A stretch of 64,000 nucleotides of DNA from NCBI GenBank assembly GCA_020284085.1, contig JACEVL010000278.1, positions 62,001-126,000 of the forward strand. The letters are read 5' to 3'. The notes below the pieces were generated by a model. That model was not told where the DNA came from, made no database searches, and saw nothing but the letters and a program-made list of their open reading frames with translations. Positions 43,586-54,789 of the stretch are shown in pieces. A program made the position numbers and the translations under genes. Positions within the stretch are counted from its first letter, which is position 1. The number at the start of each line of letters is the position of its first letter. Source of the stretch: Aporrectodea caliginosa (taxonomy: Eukaryota > Annelida > Clitellata > Crassiclitellata > Lumbricidae).

Positions 43586-43984
43586 TATATGTGTGTATAA
43601 TATGTATATATGTGCAAATGCATATATGTGTATGCGTATTTTTGTATATTTATGTATATGTCTATATTATGTGTAAAGGTATATAACTATATATGTATAT
43701 GTATATATGTGCAGGCATATGGTACTTAGCTTTAGGATGTGCCATTTAGACTGCATGTAAGCCTTTGCCGGTGCAAAATTCACTATTATATGCAAGGCGG
43801 CATTGTAACCTATTAACTTCACGTCTGTACGGGTAAAGCCGGGTATACCCGTACCCGTGATGACCCTACCCGTACCCGACCCGACCCGTGAAATGCGTAC
43901 CCGACCCGTACCCGACCCGCGGGTACGGGTCGGGTACGGGTAAACCCGCGGATACGGGTATACCCGCAGACCCATAATCGGAAA

Positions 43985-45055
43985 GCGAACCGCGATCCAC
44001 ACGCTCTCTATAATAGCACAGAGGCGCAGAAGAAGCAACATACGCAGCTCTTACCAGTGTAGCTAGATGACGTGTTTGGTTTGTCGGAGAAATCCCGAAA
44101 TGACTTGCGAATGCTCTATTTAGGAGGCCGTGTGCCCATATGAGGTTATGAGAAATCAGAAATGGCGGCGTCATTTGCAGCGTTAGCCATCTCTTCGAAA
44201 TTTTAAATGTCGATATATCAACATTTAAAGTAAATTGCGAGCCGAAAATAGTCTCGTTTAGATAAAACTTCCCGTAAGAATGTTTTGTAAAAATTTTCAA
44301 ATCGCTAAAGCGTTCCCTTTCGGAGTCTTTAGTGGAATGGACAAACAAACAAAAATACAAACAAACAAACAAACGGAAGGACAAACTTTGAGAATATAGT
44401 ATAGATTTTCAATGGTTGAGCAACGAAAAGTATAACTAAAATAAAACTTGGAATATAATAACTAAAACCCATAAGCTTTAGTTATTATTAACGATAACTA
44501 AAACTGACGAGACAACGATAACTGATAATAACCAAAACTCTTGACTTAGAAAATATATAATAACGAAAACTAAAACTAAAGAGACAACTAAGTTTGGCCA
44601 CACAAGTGCATTTATTACCCAGACTACTGACGTACCGCGCGCCGTATCGCAAATTAGCCTTTAGTTTACGGTTACCGTCTGTCGTGTGCCCCAGAGGACT
44701 GCTTAAATTGTCATTAACTTGAGCCCTTTAGAAAGTTAGAAGGGTAACTCATAAGAATAAAGTTCTGCGAAAAGATTTAATTTGAACGAGGAACGAAATA
44801 ATTCCTCGGATACTTTGTTTTAGAATATCCTCTTTCAGAGGTCACAGTTATATATATATATAATTATATATGTATATATAATATATTTATATATATATTC
44901 GTTTAATATTGAATCACTATGGTGACACACCGCAACCCATTACAGAAAGTGGTATTGCCAGTTAAACAGAAAAATGGAAATAATTAATAGTTTTTAAATA
45001 TCTGTTCCAGCAAAAGGCGACGATGTCAACGGAGCAACATCAAACTTTTAAATAA
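43985..45055. other. No clear feature; short repeats
   Basis: Includes an aactaaaac-rich tract (44405-44600, like 37440-37580) and a TA-rich tract (44850-44905). The minus frame at 43866-44384 spans the element boundary and is not considered a gene. Confidence 0.35.
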
Positions 45056-45059
45056 AATC

Positions 45060-46453
45060 CTTGGGATATAATTCTTATCGTCTTAAGCGATAGGGCAACG
45101 TCATGTGGTATCGGTCGAAGGTCATGGTGGCGGACAATAGTTGGGGGAAGATCGAACGGAGCACATGAGTCCTGCATCGTACAACCGATCGTAGCAGTCC
45201 GTCCTCAGCGTTGCCCACCATCGCCACAACCCACCGTGAGTCCACCGGAAGATGACCCAATCTTCGCATCCGAGCTAGGAATCTCTCCACACGGGCCCGA
45301 TCATCGGCAGTAGCGAATCTCCACCACGTCGGAGCCACATAAAGAACCTTTGCAACAGTAGTCGCACCAGCGACAGTGTGGAGGGCCCGAGTGGGTAGAC
45401 CATGTGCCTTTAACATTCTCATGGCGTAGAGAGAACTCGAGTTCGCACACAGAATCTCGCCAACATGCGAGGATGCTCAAAGGTAATCGTTTATGGTAAC
45501 CCCGAAGATCTTCAGGGTGGTCACACGTTGAACCCACGGAGGAGGCGGAGGAGGGTCGATGCACCCGCGACGGACGACCAGCATCTCCTTAGACTTTGAC
45601 TGATTGAGCCGAAGATTGTTAGTACTGTACGGGTCTATGACGACACATTCTCCATCTCCTCACCAACCGTCGGTCTCATTGAGGCACCAATTAGTAGGTA
45701 TGTGTCGTCGGCGTACTTACCCATTTATTGGCCAGATGAATCGGATGGAGGTCCGAGGTGACGGGCCAATTCCCGACCCCTGGACCACGCTAGCGTTGAT
45801 GGATCTGACCGCCGATAGTAAACTCTGAAATGTAAATGTGATCCGGAATGTCAATTGTGGCAATCTTATTCACAAGGGTAGAGTGCCTAAAGGAGTCAAA
45901 GTCCAGTGAGATGATGGCCACGTAGGCATTCGTCTGAAGCAGCAGTGTGACCTGGTGCAGCAGGAAGACCAGAGCCAACGTCGTTCATCCCGTCGATCTA
46001 AATGCAAACTGGTCCTCCGGAAGCGTTTGCATCTGTTGTTCCTCGAAGGCAGGATAGAGGTATCTTCGCACCAGCTCCCGCTCGACCAACCTGGAGAGGA
46101 TCGGCGTGACTGATATTGGCCGATAGTCCGATGGTGATGACGGCGAAGACACCTTGGCCACGGGATGAATGATTGCCATTTTCCATTGTTGCGGAACGAG
46201 AGAGATCGATGTCGATTGGTTGATTATACCAGCAAGCACCTCCGAAAACGCCGGCGCGGTCAGACGCAGATACCAGGCCGGAAGTCCGTCAGCACCTTCC
46301 GCCGTGTGCCGTAGGCTGTCCAGTATCTGAAAGATTCTTATGTCTGTGATGAATGGTTGGCCTTGGTATGCGGTAGACTTGTAGCGAGGAGCAACATAGT
46401 CTTTGTCATCCGACACAGTCGCATAGTGATCGTTGAGTTGGTCAGCTGTCAAG
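45060..46453 (-). mobile_element. CR1-like LINE ORF2, RT to 3' end (relic)
   Basis: Minus strand, frame-broken. DQLNDHYATVSDDKDYVAPR and HTAEGADGLPAWYLRL (RT-0/1), DYRPISVTPILSRLVERELV (RT-2a), ISLDFDSFRHSTL (RT-3), and the C-terminal RVERFLARMRRLGHLPVDS and PYRLRR-stop. The upstream part continues at 47364, across a hAT element, in the same frame. 3' end near 45000. Confidence 0.82.
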
Positions 46454-47363
46454 CAGTGTTATTTCAGTTATGGTTTTTCAGTTACAGTTACAGTTAAAGT
46501 TATCTAATTTATGATTTTTCAGTTAAAGTTATAGTTACAGTTAACTGAAATCAGATTTTTCAGTTAAAAGTTATTTTTTTTATTTTTCAGTTACAGTTTA
46601 AGTTATTTCTCTTTTTTTCAGTTATAGCATCAGTTATTTTTTTCACAAGTCATGACTAATGACACACTGACCACAAGTATTCTGAACAGTTACCAGAAAT
46701 ATTTACACAGCAAATCAACGTATTGTCGGTTTACTTTAAAGAAAACACGACGTTCCAGATTAACACTTGCTCTGTTCCGACAATTAGTGTGCCACACTCG
46801 TTTTCAGCATCCTTTAAAGCAACAGTGCGAACACAACATCGACTTTTTCGTCTGCGGCTTCATAAACAAAATGTTCCCACACGCCACTTTCTACTTTTCG
46901 ACCACTACTTGGCTTAAACATTATTCTCGTAGTTGTGGATTGTTTTACGAATTTACGGTTTAGCGCCAACGACAACATAACGAAAGGAAAAGGAACCAGA
47001 AGTGAAACGAATATAGAAAACTGAAAAGTAACCAGAAGTGACTAGCATAGAAGACTGAAAAGGAACCAGAAGTGAAACTAGCATAGAAAACTGAAAAGAA
47101 ACTAGAAGTGAAATGAGTATAGAAAACTGACCATAGACTAGAGTAGGATTACCATTCAAAAAGTAAGTAAGAAAAACACTCATGTTTTATTTGTCAGTTA
47201 ACTTTTGTTATTTTTCAGTTATACAGTTTTCGTTTTTCAGTTACTATTACAGTTTCAGTTATTCAGTATTTTTCAGTTTCAGTTACAGTTACAGTTAACT
47301 GACCAACATTTTTCAGTTATTTTGCTATTTCAGTTACAGTTACAGTTAATAGAAATAACACTG
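46454..47363. mobile_element. hAT-like non-autonomous element, 910 bp, rich in CAGTTA
   Basis: The ends CAGTGTTATTTCAGTTA and (reverse complement) CAGTGTTATTTCTATTAA. An exact 8-bp TSD, ctgtcaag, lies at 46446-46453 and 47364-47371. Cagttacagtta repeats occupy both ends in the same orientation. About four tandem units of 36 bp (ggaaccagaagtgaaac...) lie at 46980-47130. No transposase. Confidence 0.87.
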
Positions 47364-47960
47364 CTGTCAAGTCACTTTCTTTATTCGTTGGAGTGCCCCG
47401 CTTTGTGATCAGACCCACTCTTCGCCACAGCTCCTGTAGACCATCCCAAGGATCAATAGATCTCAGGTGGCGTCGGGTAATTCTCTCGATCAGGATTCCA
47501 ACTCTTCGAGCAAGGGCAGACGCCTCCTCAACCAGGCCTGCTCGTATAAGTCTGTTCTTTGAGCGCAAGAGAAATTTAGTCTCATGGTCTCAGGAAATGT
47601 GGATCAGCTGTGGTCATGGTAACGACTCTGAGAAGGTATAATCTGTTCAACCGCTCCTTCGCATCTTTGTAGAACAGATCCCACGACACCTGCGTCTCCT
47701 TGTTGGTAAGAATATGTGACAGGTTGAGGTCACCCAGTTCTCGGAACAAGGCAGCGTGTTGGTTAGGTGACCTCTTACGGAAGGCAACCTGCCGTTCATC
47801 CTTTTGTTGGCTGGTCACTGTACCATGTGGAAGGGCAATTATAGCCTTGTGATCTGTTTTGAAAGTTATTCTAAAACAGATTCGCAGAAGCAGAATCTGC
47901 TTCAAAATAGTTTCGCCGAGATAGGATTTAAGAGGGAGACACTGTTTGCGGAACATGTGC
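47364..47960 (-). mobile_element. CR1-like LINE ORF2, endonuclease-RT linker (relic)
   Basis: Minus strand: RITFKTDHKAIIALPHG (end of the AP endonuclease), SPNQHAALFRELGDLNLSHI, WDLFYKDAKERLNRLY, then WDGLQELWRRVGLITKRG leading into the RT at 46453 once the hAT and one TSD copy are ignored. Confidence 0.78.
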
Positions 47961-48490
47961 GATCATTCACAGCATATAGTTGTGTAAATAATATTATAAT
48001 GATTTACATTCTCGCCCTTGTAATTCTCATGCAAAGCGTATTTTACACTCTGAGCTGAAACCTTATATATTAGCGTGATCTTGCTGGCGGCACACCCGAT
48101 CAGCGCCAAATTTGGTTCCGAAAGACTGCATAGGCTACTTCTGCTGGGCTTTTATCGCCCGGTTGCTCGTAAATGTCTTGTGTATTTGCTTGTGTATTAC
48201 GTCCAGATGTGCTTCTGTGATGCTTGTCGAGAGTCAGCCGTATAAAATGTTCTCGTTTTGGATGATTTTACTAACGTCTACAGTCAACCCCGAGTGACAG
48301 CCGTCATATTTTTTTAATTACTAACAACAAACAGTCCGGACTGACCAGATGCTAAATATACATTGGCACCTTAGACAATCTATAACAATTCTTGATGTCA
48401 TAACTCTGTCTGTGAAAGTACTTTGAAGCACTGTTAAAATCTGTATGACAACTTGATCATTTAGAATAAACGAATATTGATTAATTGATT
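47961..48490. other. No recognised feature
   Basis: Non-coding; ends in a short attgatt run next to a LINE relic. Confidence 0.3.
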
Positions 48491-48499
48491 GATTTTCTC

Positions 48500-49035
48500 A
48501 AGAGCCTTCAGAACTTACGGGCAGCACTCAGAGAATCAGCCTTGGCGACACTTGAACGTCCTGGGTTGCGGTTGAGTTTGGTGTTCCGCAAGACACCGTA
48601 CTTGGTCCTCTTTTCTACATCCTTTACACCGTTGACATTCCTTCTCTCTTCGCTAAACACTCGGTTACTGGTCACTTGTACGCGGATGACGTCTAGGCTT
48701 TTGGTCACACCAGCTCTTCAGAGCACCTGTCTCTTGTTCGATCCATTGATGCACTCTCTCTATGGATGTCCTCAAGCCAGCTTTGCTTGAACTAAGCTAA
48801 GACACAGCTAATTTGTTTTGTCACTGATCCGCAACGCACTAAGCTTGATTTCCCCCCTCTATCTCTAAATGTTCCTCGCCTTCGCCTTTTCATCTAGTGT
48901 CCGCGACCTGTGTGTCACCCTGGATAGCAACTTGACGATCACATAGCATCTTTCAACCCTAACCCGTATATGCAGGGCTCCCTAAAGTTCGTCTGTCAAC
49001 CCTCCAATCGGCCCTGAACTCTGCTGCCACTCTGA
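48500..49035 (+). mobile_element. CR1/L2-like LINE RT relic
   Basis: Frame-shifted: VLGPLFYILYTVDIPSLFAK, HSVTGHLYADDV (catalytic YADD kept), LSLVRSIDALSLWMSSSQL. Runs into a TCTG microsatellite. Confidence 0.78.
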
Positions 49036-49044
49036 TCTTCTCTG

Positions 49045-49077
<33 letters not shown>

Positions 49078-49255
49078 GTCTGTCTCTGCCTCTGTCTCTG
49101 TCTCTCTGTCTCTCTGTCTCTCTGTATATCTGTCTCTGTCTGTCTCTGTCTGTCTCTGTCTCTCTCTGTCTCTGTCTCTGTCTGTCTGTCTGTCTGTGTC
49201 TCTCTCTGTCTCTGTCTCTGTCTCTGTTTCTCTCTCTCGATCGATCGATCGATCG
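49036..49255. repeat. (TCTG)n/(TC)n then (CGAT)n microsatellite
   Basis: About 200 bp of tctctgtctctg variants ending in cgatcgatcgatcgatcg (49239-49255). Confidence 0.92.
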
Positions 49256-49531
49256 AATCAGGAAACTAAGTTAACTTTTAAAATCATTGCAACTAGTGCA
49301 AATATGATCGCAGCGTTAGTATGATGATACCAGTGACTTTTTCTAAATTATTGAGACATCGTTGCTAATGCTTCCAGCGAATCTGTTACTAAGGTGTCAT
49401 AAATTTTACTCGTGACATGGGTTTGTGAGATGTTATGGAGGCTGAAGTCAAACTAATAACAAAGTCTGATTGTACAGTAATGCAGACTTTGGGAATCCCG
49501 CAGTTTTATCTTCACAAGTCATCCATTTTTT

Positions 49532-49615
49532 ATGATTCCGACTATAAAATAAACTGCAAGCGATTTCTCTTTGTCCAGATTCAGTAGAATTAATTTTTTA
49601 AGCGACAGGTACGAG
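49532..49615. repeat. About 80-bp direct repeat, copy 1
   Basis: Matches 49992-50070 (aaataaactgcaagcgattt, then aattttttaagcgacaggt) with few changes. Confidence 0.75.
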
Positions 49616-49991
49616 CAAATTGTGGTACACTGCGCTTGGGTCTAAAATCACTCCTTCATGACAGAATTACAGTTCAACTTACCTTTATGCTTGAAATATA
49701 TTCTGAGTAGTATTATGATGAAACCAATGGCCAAAACTTTACTGCAACAAAATTAGAATTAGCAGTAAGCGTTCTTTTATACGTATACCGTAAAAAACTA
49801 AATTGAAGACAGCTTGTAACAATAGAATACAGTTTACAGCTGTAAAACTGAACGCACTAAGCGTCATTACTATTAAATTTTGTCAACTTATTTATTACCA
49901 CGGTTTTAAAAGTGAACAAATTTATTAAAGTTAAGAGTGATTTTACGTTGACCTAAGGTTGTGATGAGTTCAAGTCAGAGTGTTATTTAGT

Positions 49992-50070
49992 GAATTCCGA
50001 CTAGGAAATAAACTGCAAGCGATTTCTCGTTGTCCAGATTCAGTAGAATTAATTTTTTAAGCGACAGGTG
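49992..50070. repeat. About 80-bp direct repeat, copy 2
   Basis: Second copy of 49532-49615, 460 bp downstream. Could mark a small tandem duplication or the ends of an unrecognised insertion. Confidence 0.75.
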
Positions 50071-50109
50071 CATGGCAAGTAGCCTATCCATTCCACTTCA
50101 AAATTAAGG

Positions 50110-50276
50110 ATCCTGAGTGGCCGAGTGGGTTGGTAGCCCGATCGCCACGCCGGCGCATGCATTGGTTCGATTCCCGGTCGGTCGGTTTATCAGAGATTAA
50201 TTTCTCGGATCTTTACTGCGGGTGGCTCGGTCGCAATATAAACGTGGAGTACAATACAATACAAACACATTACAAT
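50110..50276 (+). mobile_element. tRNA-derived SINE (Leu/Ser-like head), (ACAAT)n tail
   Basis: A box gtggccgagtggg (about 50117), perfect B box ggttcgattcc (50164-50174), and tail tacaatacaatacaaacaca. The pol III promoter elements look intact. Confidence 0.78.
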
Positions 50277-50281
50277 ACAAC

Positions 50282-50512
50282 TGGGGCGCGGTGGTTTGGG
50301 GGTATGTTCGGTGCCTTGCAGCTAGAGGGTTGCGGGTTCGAATCCACCTCAAAGTCGCCGCGTAGGGACCCTGGGCAAGTCCTTCACTCGCAATTGCTCA
50401 TGCGCTTCGGCGTGAAACTCCGATTCAGCGTCTGCGCAGTAGTCGGGAGCGCCTCTGAATGGGCAGTCTGGTAGGGGCGCTATGACAAGTGTTCAAATAC
50501 AATACAATACAA
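50282..50512 (+). mobile_element. Second tRNA-derived SINE with LINE-like tail
   Basis: Head gcggtggtttggggg with B box gggttcgaatcc (50334-50345). The body ends gggagcgcctctgaat ... ggggcgctatgacaag and (aatac)n. The 3' end matches the L2/CR1-type tails at 6200 and 20900, suggesting the LINE machinery mobilises it. Confidence 0.8.
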
Positions 50513-50663
50513 TTCTCGCCCGACCGATGGTCTCGATCGTGACATTCCTCCCATCTTAAGACCATGACGACAATCGCTGATTGTCAACAACCCACAACCC
50601 ACGCTGTCCTGTGATATTCAATCCGTCCTAAAAATATCTAGGGACCTGAATAAATATATCATC

Positions 50664-50925
50664 CCGAATACCCGGATAGTATATGCTGGCATAGAGTATC
50701 CGGGGAATAAATATCTTCCCGGATAGTATATAGCGGTATAGAGTATCCGGGGAATAAAATATCTTCCAGGATAGTATATACCGGTAAAGAGTATCCGGGG
50801 AATATATTATCTTCCCGGATAGTATATAGCGGTATAGAGTATCCGGGGAATAATATATCTTCCAGGATAGTATATACCGGTATAGAGTATCCGGGAGATA
50901 AATTATCTTCCCGGATAGTCCATCT
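50664..50925. repeat. Palindromic satellite, about 48-bp unit in 96-bp dimers
   Basis: Five or so units of agagtatccggggaataa + tatcttcccggatagtatat. Odd and even units alternate (cccgg...agcgg versus ccagg...accgg). Each unit holds an atccgggg/ccccggat-like inverted pair. Similar motifs at 9990-10075. Confidence 0.82.
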
Positions 50926-50949
50926 CCCAGCGTGTATAATCATCCCTCG

Positions 50950-51895
50950 AGGGATAAAAATTCGCAAGTAAACGGTATTATTAAAAAATGTGTGTTATAT
51001 ATAAATCTATGTTGTAATCAAATTCCAAAACCAGAAATAGGTAAAGCAAGAAACTCAAATTATTCTAAGTGTTCTAAACAATGTTCAGAGCAACTCAAAC
51101 CGAAGTTACATTACGAAGAATAACCACATGAGGTAGTGGCTTTCTCTTTTTTCTATTGAGAGGGATTTTGGGGAAAGTTCCCGATTTGGTCGCGTTCTTG
51201 GATGTCGGCCACGACACGACAAAGCTGACCCTTCTTGCCGATGTGCATCAGCATAACATTCTCAACTCGAACGGGTTACGCGCGCTGCCAGGCTCGTTTC
51301 TCGTTCTTGGACGCTCCCTTTGGGTATATTCCTTTTTGTCCAAAAAGGTGTACACCTGCCTGAAGATTCTCTTCTCTTATCCTTATCCTTCTCCTCTGGC
51401 GTGTCCTTTGGCGGTGATGCTGCTGTCGAGTCATTTCTATCACCTTACGTATATTCTTCTTGTATAGTGTCTGCATCTTCGAAGTTCGAATCGCTTGCGA
51501 ATGCTGATATTATTTTGTCTTCCTCATTTTGTTCACATCCATGGTATCAAGCCCTTCACGCAACCAATTATGCGTATCGGCTAACTTTGAGGCATTATTT
51601 AATTTGCGTGAGATTACAACACCACAAAGAACACAAGAGCCCATGAAGTTGGCTCTTTACTCAAATGGCGTCAATGGCTTTTCTGGTGTACCTATTGATA
51701 CGAATTGTGTCTTAATTGCACTGAAGACGACGCACATTGCGCAACAATGTCTGCGAATCGGCTAACTTTTATACAATGTCACAACTTTCCTAAGAGCAGA
51801 CAGAGTATAGAGAGGATAAATTAATGAGAGGCTTATTGGCTTCACTGGATTCTTTGCCCACGTATGCCAACAATAAGTTGCATATGGCTTTGCCC
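50950..51895. other. No recognised feature
   Basis: A minus-strand frame at 51160-51476 has text such as ENLQAGVHLFGQKGIYPKG that I cannot assign. Possibly a transposon fragment. Confidence 0.3.
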
Positions 51896-51899
51896 ATGA

Positions 51900-52520
51900 C
51901 CAACACTTAGTTGGGTTTAAGGATAGCCGGTTTGAAGACATCTATTCGTGAAGGTCCTGAGAAAGGGCATCAGTGTTAGCAATGAGACAGAGCATAACAG
52001 TTGGGGAGCAATGAACACATGCCTGAACGGCATCAGCATAAAAGTGGTCAGTAGCTGTTTTGAAAAAGAGAGGAGATGTCTGCTGTCTACAGAAGATAGC
52101 GGAGAGGGCCAAATGCTGATCCTTGAGGACACCAAATTTGATCGGAACCCAGGATGTTCTAGAGTCATCTGAAATTATCATTTGTGTGCGGTCAGTAAGG
52201 TAAGATCTAACTCAAAGAAAGTAGGTGCCCCTAAGACCACATGAGGTATCAAGGCGCTGTAGGAGGATTTCATAATCAACCATGTCAAAGGCAGCAGATA
52301 CATCAAACACAGCCAACAACGCGACCTGCGATCGATCAATCGCAGAGTAGATATCCGAGAGGAGGGATGGTAAAACAGTTTCGGTTGAATGATTGGTTCT
52401 AAAACCCGATTGACTGGAGGGAAGAAGTCCAGATTTTTCGAGATACGGGAGAAACTGTATGGAAACAAGAAGCACGACGTTCAATGGTCTTAGAAAGAAA
52501 TTAATTAATTTATTAATCAC
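51900..52520 (-). mobile_element. CR1/L2-like LINE RT relic
   Basis: Minus strand: LPYLEKSGLLPSSQSGFRTN, SDIYSAIDRSQVALLAVFDV, SAAFDMVDYEILLQRLDTS (RT-3), then TATDHFYADAVQACVH, where the catalytic YADD is YADA. Frame changes between the pieces. Confidence 0.82.
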
Positions 52521-52747
52521 CTGTATATATATTATACAGGGTTTAGCCTTTTAGTAGTAGTTGCCAACGCAATTATTAGTATTTTTCGGCATTTCAGAAA
52601 GATAGTAATGTTTAGAATACTTATAATGCCATCAATTTTAATTGTAATAAGAAGAACAGTAATGGTATTTATCAGATTTAAAAGGTAGTAATAATGGTCA
52701 TCCAATAATTACATTTGATATCAGCTGAACAACAGGTGAAGTTGTAC

Positions 52748-53341
52748 GGTCTCTTCGATAACAGTCGATAGAAACACTGCCGGTCAGGCACACAGTTAGG
52801 CCTTCACAGATTCGGTCATCTTCAGGGCCTCAATTAACTTTGTCTTTTTTAGAAATAGGCCTAACTGAAATAGGCCTAGACCTTACCTTGAAGTTGGCAG
52901 GTTCCGCATCAAAGACTCTCAGATTCTTAGCTTGTATCGGCGTTTCAGTACGCCAATGAATATTAATACTACTACTAGCCGTAGTAATCATAATTAAAAT
53001 AAGAACAATAATAATAATATTAATAATTATAAGATGAACAAGGAATAAGAGCCAGCCAATAATTTAGCTTCATACCAGTTGATATATAAGTGACACTTGA
53101 TCAAGTCGGTGGCAAAATAAATTCTGGACGGTGAAATTCTATTTTTAAAATATGAAATTACGGCTGGACTAAAGTTAATTTACACTGCAATATTGTATAT
53201 AATGAGTTTCTTTCATACGAACAATTAGGCCTATTTCTAAAAAAGACAAAGTTAATTGAGGCCCTGAAGATGACCGAATCTGGGAAGGCCTAACTGTGTG
53301 CCTGACCGGCAGTGTTTCTATCGACTGTTATCGAAGAGACC
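52748..53341. mobile_element. MITE with 117-bp TIRs (594 bp)
   Basis: 52748-52864 and 53225-53341 are reverse complements with one mismatch. TAGGCCTA occurs in both arms. No TSD obvious; interior AT-rich and non-coding. Confidence 0.8.
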
Positions 53342-53344
53342 ATT

Positions 53345-53870
53345 AAGACTCACCTCGCTAAATTGAACGAATCGCTCAGAGAAACTATCGAGCGAAACTT
53401 GATCAAGGCCAAGCTGAAACCGTACAAGGAAGAAATTAAACAGCTGTAAATGCAAAGCAACCAGTTGCTGACTCTCCTGGATGAACAGGAGACCTACACT
53501 AAAACCGACAACCTAGTCGTCAATGGACTTCATGAAATGATTATGGCGGCGGGAACTTCAAATTTCCACGCATCATATGAAACATATAACGCCACTTGCG
53601 ACACAGTGGAGGCCTTTGGCGGAGACCGAGCCGGAGTCTGATAATTAAACAGGACATCTCCGTGGCACATCGCATAGACGCATACATGGTTGGAAAAATA
53701 AGAGTTGTCCAATCGTCGAATAATTTAAATCTGCTGACGTCTTCTTCAACGCTCGAAGACTGTTAAGAAATAAGATATTTGCAGGAACATGGACGATGAT
53801 TATGTGTTTGTGATCAATGCTGAAAGAAGGAAAACGGAGTTGTGTTGGTTTCTTTTTCAAAGATACCTAC
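53345..53870 (+). pseudogene. LINE ORF1-like relic (coiled coil + RRM-like)
   Basis: Reads KTHLAKLNESLRETIERNLI (coiled coil), a stop, then ETYTKTDNLVVNGL and DISVAHRIDAYMVGKIRVV, in the order of L1/CR1-type ORF1 proteins (YxRRxNLxxxGL ... DIxxAHR). Broken by stops. Confidence 0.5.
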
Positions 53871-54785
53871 TGTTGCGTTTCAGGTAATTAATACCGATTG
53901 GTCGTCTCCCAAACATGGCTCTAACGACAGCATGTTTATAAAAAAATAGAGCAAAGATGGCAAAACTGACGCAATATATCGTCCACCAGATACCCTTGAG
54001 GGCGCAGCTGTCTCGTACAAGTAGCCGCACCTTTCTCGTCGTAGACTTTAATATGGGCTTTTTTAAAATCGATAATCATTAGCGTATACCCTACACGTGC
54101 GTTCCATTCTTTAGCACCTTAACTCCCACCACTTTGTTTTATCCATAGTTTTAGACCTACGCGTTTTACCTCTGATTCTGCTACGCTAATAGACAATTAA
54201 TGAAATTGCATAGAGCATCAACTCAGCAATAATAATTAATGACGTATCAGGTAACTTTCCGGTTATTTCACAAGACAGTTTGGCGCCGCCCAAACTTGAC
54301 CAATCTTTTATACCAAAAGGACAACATTAGATGAGAAATGCCAGTAAATTCTCTCTTGCAAAATAGCAGCACAACTTCACCTGTCACCTCTGTTGTGCAA
54401 GAGAGGCGGCGGCGCCACTAGCCAAAAAGATACACCAGACTGAAAAGCACTCTAAAAGTTAGGTTCTCCGTTTTGCTACCACGTTTTAGTTCCCCGTTTT
54501 GCCACCAGGTTCAGTCTCGCGTTTCGCTATAATTATACCTAACGATGTTTGGTCTTCTTTTTTGTCGTGTAGTAAAGGAGAATTAGCTTTAACTGCTGTA
54601 CTCGTGAACGGACTCCGTGTTTCCTTTCTTAGAAATCACGGTTCTTTGTGTGTGAAATTTCAAGGGGTTTATTATTTTCTTCGTTTGAAACAAAACGCCG
54701 CTGACGCCGCTGTCGAAGACAACACATCGCTTAATCAAAAAAAGAAGGAAAGCAAGAGATACTATTAATCAAGTGTAGGCTACTG
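53871..54785. other. No recognised feature; possible 5' part of gypsy relic
   Basis: A small direct repeat, ctccgttttgctaccacgtt / ccccgttttgccaccaggtt, lies at about 54468-54512. No Gag or protease text was recognised, though position suggests they once lay here. Confidence 0.3.
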
Positions 54786-54789
54786 AAAG

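Noticed and set aside
43866..44384. 172-aa minus-strand frame
   Set aside because: Crosses the TSD and terminal repeats of the large hAT element; the repeat part makes up its tail.
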